Source: Chrysaora quinquecirrha (Eukaryota > Cnidaria > Scyphozoa > Semaeostomeae > Pelagiidae). Taken from it: 64,000 bases of DNA. The notes under the pieces are model-generated. The model was not told the DNA's origin. It worked only from the letters and a program-made list of their open reading frames with translations, and searched no databases. The position numbers and the translations under genes are program-made. Where the stretch lies: the NCBI GenBank assembly GCA_014526335.1, contig JACTAT010000036.1:3844751-3908750 (forward strand), written 5' to 3'. Shown piece by piece: positions 35,801-47,430 of the stretch (within the stretch, counting starts at the first letter, position 1; the number at the start of each line of letters is the position of its first letter).

Positions 35801-38800
35801 GCTTGGCAGACGGTGTGCTATGTACCTTCTCGTTTACAGTGTCATGATGTATATTATCTATAAGCCTTCCAATCTCTGTATCTCATTATTGTTGGAGACG
35901 GTCGGAGGGGCATATTTCTGATCCAGCCTTTTGCTTGGCAGACGGTGTGCTATGTACCTTCTCGTTTACAGTGTCATGATGTATATTATCTATAAGCCTT
36001 CCAATCTCTGTATCTCATTATTGTTGGAGACGGTCAGAGGGCATATCTCTGATCCAGCCTTTTGCTTGGCAGACGGAGCGCTATGTACCTTCTCGTTTAC
36101 AGTGTCATGATGTATAATATCTATAAGCCTTCCAATCTCTGTATCTCATTATTGTTGGAGACGGTCGGAGGGGCATATTTCTGATCCAGCCTTTTGCTTG
36201 GCAGACGGTGTGCTATGTACCTTCTCGTTTACAGTGTCATGATGTATATTATCTATAAGCCTTCCAATCTCTGTATCTCATTATTGTTGGAGACGGTCAG
36301 AGGGGCGTATCTCTGATCCAGCCTTTTGCTTGGCAGACGGAGCGCTATGTACCTTCTCGTTTACAGTGTCCTGATGTATAATATCTATAAGCCTTCCAAT
36401 CTCTGTATCTCATTATTGTTGGAGACGGTCGGAGGGGCATATTTCTGATCCAGCCTTTTGCTTGGCAGACGGTGTGCTATGTACCTTCTCGTTTACAGTG
36501 TCATGATGTATATTATCTATAAGCCTTCCAATCTCTGTATCTCATTATTGTTGGAGACGGTCAGAGGGGCATATCTCTGATCCAGCCTTTTGCTTGGCAG
36601 ACGGAGCGCTATGTACCTTCTCGTTTACAGTGTCCTGATGTATAATATCTATAAGCCTTCCAATCTCTGTATCTCATTATTGTTGGAGACGGTCGGAGGG
36701 GCATATTTCTGATCCAGCCTTTTGCTTGGCAGACGGTGTGCTATGTACCTTCTCGTTTACAGTGTCATGATGTATATTATCTATAAGCCTTCCAATCTCT
36801 GTATCTCATTATTGTTGGAGACGGTCAGAGGGCATATCTCTGATCCAGCCTTTTGCTTGGCAGACGGAGCGCTATGTACCTTCTCGTTTACAGTGTCATG
36901 ATGTATAATATCTATAAGCCTTCCAATCTCTGTATCTCATTATTGTTGGAGACGGTCGGAGGGGCATATTTCTGATCCAGCCTTTTGCTTGGCAGACGGT
37001 GTGCTATGTACCTTCTCGTTTACAGTGTCATGATGTATATTATCTATAAGCCTTCCAATCTCTGTATCTCATTATTGTTGGAGACGGTCAGAGGGGCATA
37101 TCTCTGATCCAGCCTTTTGCTTGGCAGACGGAGCGCTATGTACCTTCTCGTTTACAGTGTCCTGATGTATAATATCTATAAGCCTTCCAATCTCTGTATC
37201 TCATTATTGTTGGAGACGGTCGGAGGGGCATATCTCTGATCCAGCCTTTTGCTTGGCAGACGGAGCGCTATGTACCTTCTCGTTTACAGTGTCATGATGT
37301 ATAATATCTATAAGCCTTCCAATCTCTGTATCTCATTATTGTTGGAGACGGTCAGAGGGGCATATCTCTGATCCAGCCTTTTGCTTGGCAGACGGAGCGC
37401 TATGTACCTTCTCGTTTACAGTGTTATGATGTATATTATCTATAAGCCTTCCAATCTCTGTATCTCATTATTGTTGGAGACGGTCGGAGGGGCATATCTC
37501 TGATCCAGCCTTTTGCTTGGCAGACGGAGCGCTATGTACCTTCTCGTTTACAGTGTCATGATGTATAATATCTATAAGCCTTCCAATCTCTGTATCTCAT
37601 TATTGTTGGAGACGGTCGGAGGGGCATATTTCTGATCCAGCCTTTTGCTTGGCAGACGGTGTGCTATGTACCTTCTCGTTTACAGTGTCATGATGTATAT
37701 TATCTATAAGCCTTCCAATCTCTGTATCTCATTATTGTTGGAGACGGTCAGAGGGGCATATCTCTGATCCAGCCTTTTGCTTGGCAGACGGAGCGCTATG
37801 TACCTTCTCGTTTACAGTGTCCTGATGTATAATATCTATAAGCCTTCCAATCTCTGTATCTCATTATTGTTGGAGACGGTCGGAGGGGCATATCTCTGAT
37901 CCAGCCTTTTGCTTGGCAGACGGAGCGCTATGTACCTTCTCGTTTACAGTGTCATGATGTATAATATCTATAAGCCTTCCAATCTCTGTATCTCATTATT
38001 GTTGGAGACGGTCAGAGGGGCATATCTCTGATCCAGCCTTTTGCTTGGCAGACGGAGCGCTATGTACCTTCTCGTTTACAGTGTCATGATGTATATTATC
38101 TATAAGCCTTCCAATCTCTGTATCTCATTATTGTTGGAGACGGTCGGAGGGGCATATCTCTGATCCAGCCTTTTGCTTGGCAGACGGTGTGCTATGTACC
38201 TTCTCGTTTACAGTGTCATGATGTATATTATCTATAAGCCTTCCAATCTCTGTATCTCATTATTGTTGGAGACGGTCAGAGGGGCATATCTCTGATCCAG
38301 CCTTTTGCTTGGCAGACGGAGCGCTATGTACCTTCTCGTTTACAGTGTCCTGATGTATATTATCTATAAGCCTTCCAATCTCTGTATCTCATTATTGTTG
38401 GAGACGGTCAGAGGGCATATCTCTGATCCAGCCTTTTGCTTGGCAGACGGAGCGCTATGTACCTTCTCGTTTACAGTGTCATGATGTATATTATCTATAA
38501 GCCTTCCAATCTCTGTATCTCATTATTGTTGGAGACGGTCAGAGGGGCATATCTCTGATCCAGCCTTTTGCTTGGCAGACGGAGCGCTATGTACCTTCTC
38601 GTTTACAGTGTCATGATGTATATTATCTATAAGCCTTCCAATCTCTGTATCTCATTATTGTTGGAGACGGTCAGAGGGGCATATCTCTGATCCAGCCTTT
38701 TGCTTGGCAGACGGTGTGCTATGTACCTTCTCGTTTACAGTGTCATGATGTATATTATCTATAAGCCTTCCAATCTCTGTATCTCATTATTGTTGGAGAC

Positions 38801-39715
38801 GGTCGGAGGGGCATATCTCTGATCCAGCCTTTTGCTTGGCAGACGGTGTGCTATGTACCTTCTCGTTTACAGTGTCATGATGTATATTATCTATAAGCCT
38901 TCCAATCTCTGTATCTCATTATTGTTGGAGACGGTCGGAGGGCATATCTCTGATCCAGCCTTTTGCTTGGCAGACGGTGTGCTATGTACCTTCTCGTTTA
39001 CAGTGTCATGATGTATATTATCTATAAGCCTTCCAATCTCTGTATCTCATTATTGTTGGAGACGGTCGGAGGGGCATATTTCTGATCCAGCCTTTTGCTT
39101 GGCAGACGGTGTGCTATGTACCTTCTCGTTTACAGTGTCATGATGTATATTATCTATAAGCCTTCCAATCTCTGTATCTCATTATTGTTGGAGACGGTCA
39201 GAGGGCATATCTCTGATCCAGCCTTTTGCTTGGCAGACGGAGCGCTATGTACCTTCTCGTTTACAGTGTCATGATGTATATTATCTATAAGCCTTCCAAT
39301 CTCTGTATCTCATTATTGTTGGAGACGGTCAGAGGGGCATATCTCTGATCCAGCCTTTTGCTTGGCAGACGGAGCGCTATGTACCTTCTCGTTTACAGTG
39401 TCATGATGTATAATATCTATAAGCCTTCCAATCTCTGTATCTCATTATTGTTGGAGACGGTCGGAGGGGCATATTTCTGATCCAGCCTTTTGCTTGGCAG
39501 ACGGTGTGCTATGGACCTTCTCGTTTACAGTGTCCTGATGTGTAATATCTATAAGCCTTCCAATCTCTGTATCTCATTATTGTTGGAGACCGTCAGAGGC
39601 GTATATCTCTGATCCAGCCTTTTGCTTGGCAGACGGTGCGCTATGGACCTTCTCGTTTACAGTGTCATGATGTATATTATCTATAAGCCTTGCAATCTCT
39701 GTATCTCATTATTAT
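32840..39715 (+). repeat. 132-bp satellite, about 52 tandem copies, with dimeric higher-order structure
   Basis: Head-to-tail units of 131-132 bp, measured from CGGTCAGAGG at 33001, 33133 and 33265. A unit runs from TCTCATTATTGTTGGAGACG through ATCCAGCCTTTTGCTTGGCA to ATAAGCCTTCCAATCTCTG. Variants are linked: type A carries GGTCAGAGG, ATATCTCTG and GGAGCGCT with CCTGATG or CATGATG; type B carries GGTCGGAGG, ATATTTCTG and GGTGTGCT with CATGATGTATATT. From about 35360 to 37150 types A and B mostly alternate, a 264-bp dimer. Elsewhere single types run in short blocks. The one-base difference GAGGGGC/GAGGGC explains the 131-bp units. Edge units (32870, 39590, 39700) are the most diverged. No protein is encoded. 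Confidence 0.95.
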
Positions 39716-42168
39716 AGGAGACCGCTTAGTAGAAAGTGCCCTCTGGATCATTTCGCACACATTAGAGAATCGGCAAATTACTCGTGACCTGAAGCTGCAC
39801 ACATATGCCACTCCTTATTCTTCTGAAATTATCTCCTCGGGCAAAGCTAAAGCACAAAGCCTGCAAGAATTACTTGGAACATCCCTCATGTTTTTAGGCT
39901 TTTTCACTAGGCAACACAAGCTGGCTTGGTGCCCCCTCCCCCGAAAACAATATTGAGGCCTTTGCAATGAGTGGAATCCCCTCAAAAAGACCAATCTGGC
40001 GTTCCGAGCATTTTGGCAGGTAAAGCATTTTGGCATAGAAAAATTCGCCAGATGAATGCAGGTGTAATCTTCACGAAGAAGTAAGGATAACTCTAAGGTT
40101 TGGAGGAACCAAGTCAAAATCATGTAATAACTATGAAAAATTCAGAGTAATTTACGCTGGCAAAATTGCCACCCGTGCCACGCGTATACAAACACGCGTT
40201 GGATGAAGTGAGCTTAAAGTGCCACTTGTCTTGAATTGAGATATAGGTGTTAGCAAATAAACAGGGACTCTACCAAACCAAGCCAATAAGCACTAGCAGG
40301 TTGGAAAGCCTACTGAATTTATTAGTTAATCAAGTGCAAAATGATGAGCTTGTTTACGAATTTCTGAATATAACTCCTTAGGTCATTAGGCCTGCGAAAC
40401 GCGGTGATTTAGGCATGCTTCAATACCAGTCAGAATGTAGACGAATCTCCAATCTACAGAAGAGATAATATTTTCGAGGTAACTCAAAGCATGGAGACAC
40501 TACCTTAGTTGAAATGTGCTCTTTCATATTCATGAGAATATCTCCAATATTCATGAGGGGTCTTGTACGTTCTGTACGAGGGTTTTTCACTTCTTGAAAA
40601 GATGTACGAGATTCCTGTTGAAACGAAAGGATTTTTAGAGACAATTTGATTTACTGTCAACAACTAAGAAGTCAAAAAACCATGTTGCAGCATTCATTTC
40701 AAAATGTATATGTTAATGTGAAAAAATGATACAGCCTTTAGGTGTGGTATTTCCACTAACTTTCTCCCACAAGTGTTGCGTTGTAGGCCTTACAGCTAAT
40801 GATGTTGAGCCGTATAGCGCCGAGTGGTTGTTGGATATAAAAAAATTAAGCAACTTTTAAGCGACTTTTAGGGTTGAAATGTCCTAAATCTTAAGCAGCT
40901 TTGAGGGATGGACAAATGTCCAGTTGCTTATTAAAAAATTGTAATATTTAAGTCACTAAAGTTTCTAAAAACCTGAGTGCGGGATATCTCCTAACCTATC
41001 CGTCCTAGGCTCTTATAAGTTGTTATATAGTTTCTAAGGAATTAACGAGAAAATCGAAAGCTGGTTTTCTTAAAACATTGATACACACTAATTAACTTGT
41101 GAAGAGAAGCTCAAACAAGATATAAATGATATCAAGTAAGGTTTAAAATGATGAATGTCTTGGCTTTAATCTACTAGTGTCAACTGAGCGGCATGAATCT
41201 ACAAATGAAATAACTTGCGGTAAGAGAATTTAGGGAAATAATGTCTGGATCTAGCGCCATGTTGCTTCGACCCTATTCTTCCATTATCGTAGATCAGTGG
41301 CCTAAGTCTTCTTAATCCATCTATTGCGAGTTATTTTGATTCAGACTTTGTCTTTACATATCGCAATCCATGGATAATTAGATGAAATTACAATTTAGTT
41401 TTTGTTTGCGCTTTCTTATTAACCATAAGATCGTATGAGACCCACATGTGAACTAAAACAGTACAAACAGTAATGATTCTAATTTGATAATTGTATTGCT
41501 TTTTCCTCTGACCAGCCATGCACGCTTCTTTTGAGTATCACTGAATTGGCACTGAACATCTCAAGTGGTCTGTCACTAATTTTGCATAACAATAAATCAC
41601 TGATTACTATCGCAGATCACAGACTGTAATCACTGACGAATTATCGTAATCACAGGTAATTGATGATCGTAATCACAAGTAAGTGATGATGTTAAAGAGT
41701 CTGTTACAGGGATACAGATGATTGCGTTCCCAAATCACATATCACTGATTTTGATCACGATTCACTGTGATTTCGTGTTCCCAAATCATATATCATTGAT
41801 TTCGATCACAATTTACTGTGATTTTTTTATTGCAATAAATGATTCTTTGATGCAACCTCTTAAGTTACTTCATGTTAGTGTCAATGAGTGTTTATCACTA
41901 TTGTATTATACTAACGTTAAAAAATGTACAATTACTGTACAATTACAATTCAGGTGACTGAGCCTAATCATACAAACTGATTGTAACTGATATCATACTG
42001 ATGATATTGATCATTCTAACCATGCTGTTCAAGCTGATTTGCTGGCTATAATAAAAAAACACTAATCATTTGGTCATCTCGTCTCTAAGAATTAAGAAAC
42101 TTATGTTAGGAAACGAAGCAAGTTGAAATGACTTTGCTGTGAAAAATTAGTACACGTGTATTCACCAA
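39716..42168. other. Unassigned sequence after the satellite
   Basis: No gene can be supported. An open stretch directly after the satellite (about 39712-39956) reads GDRLVESALWIISHTLENRQ but has no start, donor or family match. Around 41720-41830 a ~50-bp unit containing CCCAAATCACATATCACTGA occurs twice. The remainder is AT-rich. Confidence 0.45.
41840..41953 (-). repeat. Dispersed ~110-bp repeat, inverted copy
   Basis: Reverse complement of the repeat at 2606-2716: the same ordered blocks (GCAATAAATGATTCTTTGAT, CTTCATGTTAGTG, AGTGTTTATCACTA, TATACTAACGTTAAAAAATG) appear on this strand, with a duplicated GTACAATTAC. Sequence beyond either end does not match. Confidence 0.65.
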
Positions 42169-42552
42169 TACACGCATTTTTTTATAAGGAAGTGCTTTAT
42201 AAGGAAGGTAGTACTCGGGCTGGCAAAAACTTAAGGAATTTCTAGTACTGGACCGGAGACTACTAAGGAATCTTACTTTTTCTTTAACTTAGCATTTCGA
42301 TTAAAAAAATGAAGTTTTGAATTATCAGAGCAAGCAATACTTATCGCCAATGGTTTTTAATCAGTATTCATTTCTACTCGTCTTCTGAAACCTTTATGAC
42401 CTATATTTCCTTGACCATTGGTTGTTTTTAAGAATCACAAAGTAAGAAGTTAAGGAATTGCTAAGGAATATTGAGTACTCAATTTTCACCATCAGTTAAG
42501 GAATTTTCAGTACTGACCCTGAGCCGAACTTCCTTATAAAAAAAATGCGTGT
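42169..42552. mobile_element. MITE, CACGCATTTTTTTATAAGGAA family
   Basis: Left end TACACGCATTTTTTTATAAG, right end CTTATAAAAAAAATGCGTGT followed by A, an almost perfect terminal inverted repeat with TA at both tips. The inner part, including CAAGCAATACTTATCGCCAA, is found reverse-complemented at 48071-48457, so these two are one subfamily in opposite orientation. Confidence 0.85.
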
Positions 42553-43048
42553 ATATCACGACAATGAACAGTATAAAGAACCTCCAGTCTCATTTTAAGT
42601 CTCAGTCAGTCTCCAGAGGTCCTTATAGAAAAACACGTGCAAAGTATTCCTATACGAGACAAGAAGTATATAAATTTTAACTTAGATTTGTTATTGATTT
42701 TGCAAATTCATTTGGTTTCATGAAAATTTGTTAACCACGTGTACGGGTCGAGAATTTGTGGCTAAAACACGTTACTCCTTCTCTAAATGTCTTGACAAGC
42801 TGTCAATTTGGTTCTTTCTATTATAGTTCTATCAAATACGGCAAATTAAACATTTCCTTCTCAATATTACAACTAAATACAATTCTAGATCGCCATTAGA
42901 AAACTGTAAACCCCAATCCCGTATCACGCTAGAAAGATCAAAGAGCAGTGATTCAAAAGCCTTTGCTAGATCCATAACAGAAGCAGCGGGTCGTCTCCTT
43001 TGCTATGTCAACAAAGACTTGCGCACACGAAACAGAGGCTGTGATTGC

Positions 43049-43057
43049 CTTTAAATA
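43049..43057 (+). promoter_or_regulatory. Possible TATA-like box upstream of the forkhead gene
   Basis: CCTTTAAATAGCCCGG lies about 270 bp before the forkhead ATG. It is the only TATA-like word in a GC-richer stretch upstream of the gene. No transcription start is known, so this is a weak call based on motif and position only. Confidence 0.25.
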
Positions 43058-43321
43058 GCCCGGTGTTGCCGAGAGAAACTAGACACGCGCGTGTGACTTG
43101 TGAAGTGGAGGTCTTTACCTGAAAGAACGGTTTTAAACAAACATTCACAGGTGATAGAAATATCACTTTGAGTAACACTCGACTTAGAGAAGCAAATTAA
43201 ATTGTATTAGGAAGCAGATTGTTGATGATTTGTGATTAATACCCTGTGGAAACAAGTTTGCTGAAGGAGCATATCGATAGAAGAGATTTTCGCTGGGAAG
43301 AGATTTTTGGATTTCTAAAGC

Positions 43322-44130
43322 ATGCCACGACCAAGAAAGAGCACATACGGCGACGAGAAACCGCCTTACTCGTATGTTGCACTGTGTGCAATGGCTATAC
43401 ACAGTTCACCGAATAAAATGATGACGCTGAGCCAAATATACAAGTTTATTACAGACAATTTCCCTTTCTATCAGAAGAACTCAACGAAATGGCAGAACTC
43501 TTTGAGACATAACTTATCGTTTAATGACTGTTTCATTAAAGTGCTACGAGGCACTGAACATGGTGGGAAAGGCAGTTACTGGACGTTACATCCAGATTGT
43601 GCCGAGATGTTCCAAGATGGGAGTTTCTTACGCCGTAAACGAAGGTTTCTGGCGAAGCATTTCAAGTCGGGGAAGACCAAAACGATGATGGTTGCACTGA
43701 GAGACGGCTACCTGAGTTAGAAGACGAACTCCTGCGGTCGAAGAGCAAAGCCTCTCAGCAGTTTGAACTGATCGATAAGATCCCGAGAAATGAGTATAAA
43801 ATCGCTGCGTTTTCAGAAACACCACCAGCCAAGAAACCGTTCGCAAGCCGAGGAAGGGCATTCACGATTGAGAATATATTGAAGCAATCAGAACCGAAAA
43901 CGGAGGTTGGTTTTAAAGAAACTGGTTTCAAGGAGATATTACAAAGCGATCGACCTTCAGTACAGAATCCCGTTCCAAAACACCCAGTGCCTGTGTTCTA
44001 CCCTCTACAACATTATCAAAGATACAGTGTGCCCTCCATTCCTCACCGATCAAGGCAAGTCAGCCCTTGTTTTTGCTTAAACTGTACTAGAACTGCTTTT
44101 AAGCCAGTACACTGTTGCTGTCAACATTAA
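43322..44130 (+). CDS. FoxB-like forkhead transcription factor (single exon, apparent -1 frameshift)
   Basis: The forkhead domain spans residues 13 to ~108: [17 protein letters not shown], recognition helix [18 protein letters not shown] (57-74), wing [10 protein letters not shown] and [15 protein letters not shown] at the N-terminus, the domain starting at residue 13 and no intron are typical of FoxB. The frame containing the domain stops at 43718-43720. From about 43640 another frame (+2) is open to 44130 and encodes [13 protein letters not shown], an EH1-like FTIENIL (43861-43881; a Groucho-binding motif known in FoxB proteins), and a Cys-rich end. The two frames therefore look like one protein of ~269 aa broken by loss of one base, for which the AAAA run at 43679-43682 is the simplest site. 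This could be a sequencing error, an allele or a real mutation. It would act in the nucleus as a DNA-binding regulator. Confidence 0.85.
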
Positions 44131-44244
44131 ATAGCTCTTTACTCGAGTGTCTCTCTAAGTCGTACACAGATTTTAATTTAGCCTTGAATGTGTTGGATAT
44201 ATTTATTACTTGTACATAGTTGTTGCATGAAATTATTATGATAG

Positions 44245-44252
44245 ATAATAAA
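44245..44252 (+). terminator. Poly(A) signal of the forkhead gene
   Basis: An AATAAA hexamer in TAGATAATAAATCGAAGG about 115 bp after the forkhead stop codon. It is the first canonical polyadenylation signal downstream of that gene on the + strand. Confidence 0.5.
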
Positions 44253-45578
44253 TCGAAGGAAAATTGATTCTGTTCAACATGACATCGCTCTGACTTTTCC
44301 TTCTCTTTTCCTTACTTAAGCCAGTTGTTGCCTTCTGAGCATAAGTTGTTATTCGTTTCTTTTTATAGTTCCTATTTCTATCTAATTACTTTTTAGTTAG
44401 AGTAGTTTCCGATAAAGCCTTTTATAGACTTGAGATATAATCCGAATCTATCTTTAAATTCAAACACCTAACTAAGATTCTGATAATATGGGAACTTTAA
44501 GATCTAACTTTTAGGTCTTGCACCTTTTTTTAATAAGAACACTTGGCTTCGATTTCAGCCTGCCTGTTTCTTATTTTTGAAGCGATTTTTCACTTGTTAC
44601 CCCTACCCTTCTCGAAAACATGTTTAAAATGCAATTCCGGGCAAGGGCTATACGCTGGTGAACTGGGTGGACTTACGCTGGTGCTTGTGCGTGTCTCAAA
44701 TAGTTTCGGAGATAGCAAAAAAGTTTGACCAGTATTTTCAGCCTGGTGTTTCTTTTAAGGTTGTCCTTATAAAAAAAACGTGTATTCAACTCGTGATTAC
44801 TTGGATGTTTGCTAAGGAACAGATTCCGCTGTTAATAAGGCCGAGTGATTCACGTGTAAAATATGTTTACGGCGAGATTTCACGGCTGTGGATTTTTAAG
44901 GTTTTCGAGTGAAATATAACTAGTAAAAAGAGTTTTTCGCGTTGGGTACAGAATAAATGAACAGAATAGCATTAGCATCTTTTATCATAGCATACCTATT
45001 TGGTTTACTATAGTGCATATTTGGCGTTACTGCGTAGAACGCTTAATTCCGCGCAAGGTTGCCTTTCGACGCCGATTAGATTTTCTCCAAACACAACACT
45101 TGTAAGGTCCAATATCGGCGCCCAAGAAAACTCGATGTTTTTTGCCTCTGGTAAAATCACCTAACACTGCGTTTAGGATATTTCATTCCATACAGGGGTG
45201 CATTTTAACGATAACATCGAAAGTATTACAAAGAATAAAGAAGCAAAGATGGTTTGTTTTACGCACAGTAGGTAAATGACATTGTTAAGCCCTGGGAAGC
45301 TATCCGACTCTCTTGGACAGGAGACATTGGAGCCCTCTCCATAGGAAGTCGATAAATCACAGATTTGTTTGACCCAGGATACTTGTGCCTGTCCTGTTGT
45401 GAGATGAGTCGTCTTAGATTTGCCTAGACAGACTCGAGAATTTTTCAAATAATTCTTTGTTTTTCCAACTGGAATAACGTTTTCCGTTATGTCTCCTTTC
45501 TCCATAGGATCTTTGTTTATTTCAAACTTCTTTCACTTTCGTTCTGCTTCTGTGAAGCAGGCCTTAATTAAGAAGGTA
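44253..45578. other. Unassigned sequence downstream of the forkhead gene
   Basis: No gene is seen. GTCCTTATAAAAAAAACGTG with TATT at 44764-44788 is one isolated terminus of the TATAAGGA MITE family, without a partner end nearby. Open frames on both strands are short and show no family features. Confidence 0.4.
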
Positions 45579-45690
45579 CAGTGGGAACTCCATTAATGAA
45601 CACCTCTGTACAACGGACACCTCCAAACAGCGGACAGAATATTTTCGTCCCTGACGTCATTTCTTTGTAATAGTAGTGGAAACCTTTGGA
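45579..45690. mobile_element. Pogo/Tigger-like element end
   Basis: ACAGTGGGAACTCCATTAAT followed by GAACACCTCTGTACAACGGACACC resembles the ends of pogo-type non-autonomous elements (CAGT...CTC..TTAA..GACACCTC). Similar GGACACCTCTATACAGCGGA text occurs at 50805-50955. Only part of the element is recognised. Confidence 0.45.
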
Positions 45691-45794
45691 AATTCTATTG
45701 TCTTAATGGAAATCCCTTGTTTACAGAAATCTCATACGCTTTTCTAAAGAGCAAAATGCCCCTTGGATAGAGCTTGATTAAAGAGTATAGAATC

Positions 45795-46156
45795 TACACG
45801 TTTTTTTATAAGGAACACCTTTATAAGTAACTCGAGGCTGAAAATTCCCAAAAAATTAAGGAACTTTAAGGAACTGTCGAGGCTCGGATGAAAAACTAAG
45901 AAACTCTTTTTGAAAGAACAAGACGGTTTGTACGAAAAAGGAACGGAAGTACAAAATATTTCCCATCGTTCTTCCCCAAAAGGCTCCATTAATACTTAAA
46001 GTTAGAAATGAAGAATAGTTTCTATGAATTTGCTGTAAAAATTAGTACATATCCCACGACAAGGAACAGTATAAGGAACTTTCAGCCTCATTTTGTTGAA
46101 AAATTAAGGAACTCCAGCCTCAACTCAGACCAAAAGTTCCTTATAAAAAACGAGTA
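45795..46156. mobile_element. MITE, TTTTTTTATAAGGAA family, diverged copy
   Basis: Left end TACACGTTTTTTTATAAGGA and right end GTTCCTTATAAAAAACGAGT followed by A are inverted copies. The interior has AAATTAAGGAACTTTAAGGA words like the other family members. Another copy starts less than 300 bp further on. Confidence 0.7.
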
Positions 46157-46451
46157 TTAACATTTACCTACAAACTTAATATACAGTAATATCTTTACTT
46201 ATGTAATATTGTATAAGCCCCCTGGCGCACTCGTTTATTAACCGATTGAAGAGAGACATTGTCCAAGGAAATACTCAATCTTAAGCATACATAAACTGTA
46301 TATATTTATACCGTTAGTAACTATAATGTTGAATGATATGAGTGCCTAGTTTTCTAAGTACTACTGAAGAATGATTAATAAATCCAAACAAGAGACTATA
46401 TTCAACTAGTCATTTGACTCTAGTTTAACAAAGAACGACGAGTATGCCCTG

Positions 46452-46838
46452 TACACGCTTTTTTTTATAAGGAACCTACCTCAAGGCCTAGTTCTTAAAG
46501 TTCCATATTTTTGGACCTCTTTTGAGGCAATTGTAGTTCCAAAAGTTCCTTAATAGCTCCTTAATTTTTACTGCACATACAGTGGTCATAATGATAATAG
46601 AGAGACACTTGCATGTAAGTAAAGCTCAAGACTACTCAAGGAACCGGCTCAAATGAATGGAACCTAATTCTTGATTATTTGCAGTGATAAAAGCATTCAA
46701 CATTGAAAAGTTCCTTAATGATTTTCTCTTTAGTAGTATAAGTAAGTTCTTTAAATTTTAGGGCCTTCTACATATAGGTTCCTTTTATGTAGAAGGTACA
46801 GTGACACTTTAAAGTGGTTCTTTATAAGAAAAATTCTG
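46452..46838. mobile_element. MITE, CACGCTTTTTTTTATAAGGAA family, 3' end decayed
   Basis: The left end TACACGCTTTTTTTTATAAG is intact; the right end (TTCTTTATAAGAAAAATTCT) is degraded. The interior is the reverse complement of the copy at 14140-14547 (CTTGCATGTAAGTAAAGCTC, GCAGTGATAAAAGCATTCAA), so this and the inner 14-kb element are one subfamily. Confidence 0.75.
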
Positions 46839-47157
46839 CCCTAAGTAAAAAGTTTTAATTTGGCGAATAGGGATGGTACATCAACTGGATGCTTGTTGCA
46901 ACTCGATGCAACGTTCATCTAGCTTTCTAAGATTTTGTCCCTGTAGGGCTACTTAACTATTTAAGAGACTTATTTCTCAGTTTCAGAGGCGATTATGAAT
47001 TATTAAAATATATCTTGATATCAGAATCAGGGTTAAACTTTTTTAGATTAAAATGTCATGCGAAGCTGTCCGCAACTTATTAGTGGAAATCTCTACAGAT
47101 GAGTGGAAAAATATGTAGATATGGAGTTGTTGAGATAGTTCAAAATATGTAGATACC

Positions 47158-47302
47158 TACCCTGGGTGCCAGAGCCTTCAAGAATAAAAAAAAAAAAAAA
47201 TGATACGAGAAGAGAAAAGGAAGGGAATTCTCTCTTCCCTCTGCCTCTCCCTTTCCCTTTCCTTTCTTTTCTCTTAGAGACTCTGGCACCCAGGGTAGTA
47301 GA
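47158..47302. mobile_element. Short foldback MITE with CTACCCTGGGTGCCAGAG ends
   Basis: The left end CTACCCTGGGTGCCAGAG is exactly inverted at the right as CTCTGGCACCCAGGGTAG. The ~110-bp core has an A15 run and a C/T-rich tract. A related single end (CTACCCTGGTTACAAGAGCC) lies at 47906-47925. Frames crossing this element on both strands are not genes. Confidence 0.8.
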
Positions 47303-47341
47303 TACCCCTGCATCAACCTTAAACCCAGAGAAAGCTTTATG

Positions 47342-47430
47342 TAGACTTATTGCGTTCGTCGTAGTTACTGCAGCTCCGAACCCAATAACCCCTCCAACCT
47401 GCCACAGACCCTGTTCTAACAACCCTGAGG
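47342..47430. mobile_element. Diverged relative of the TAGACTTATTACATTCC hairpin element
   Basis: TAGACTTATTGCGTTCGTCG and a direct TAGACTTATTACACGAGTCG about 75 bp later resemble the end of the hairpin element at 50592-50728 (TAGACTTATTACATTCCTCG on its minus strand). The arrangement here is direct and not inverted, so it may be a rearranged copy. Confidence 0.35.

Noticed and set aside
32840..39715. Regularly spaced repeats resembling a CRISPR array
   Set aside because: Whole 132-bp units repeat, with no unique spacers between short repeats, in a eukaryotic context without cas genes. It is a satellite.
39690..39956. Coding exon or gene after the 132-bp satellite
   Set aside because: The frame begins inside the satellite, has no start or donor, does not fit the phase 2 required from the BTB exon at 31451, and matches no family I know.
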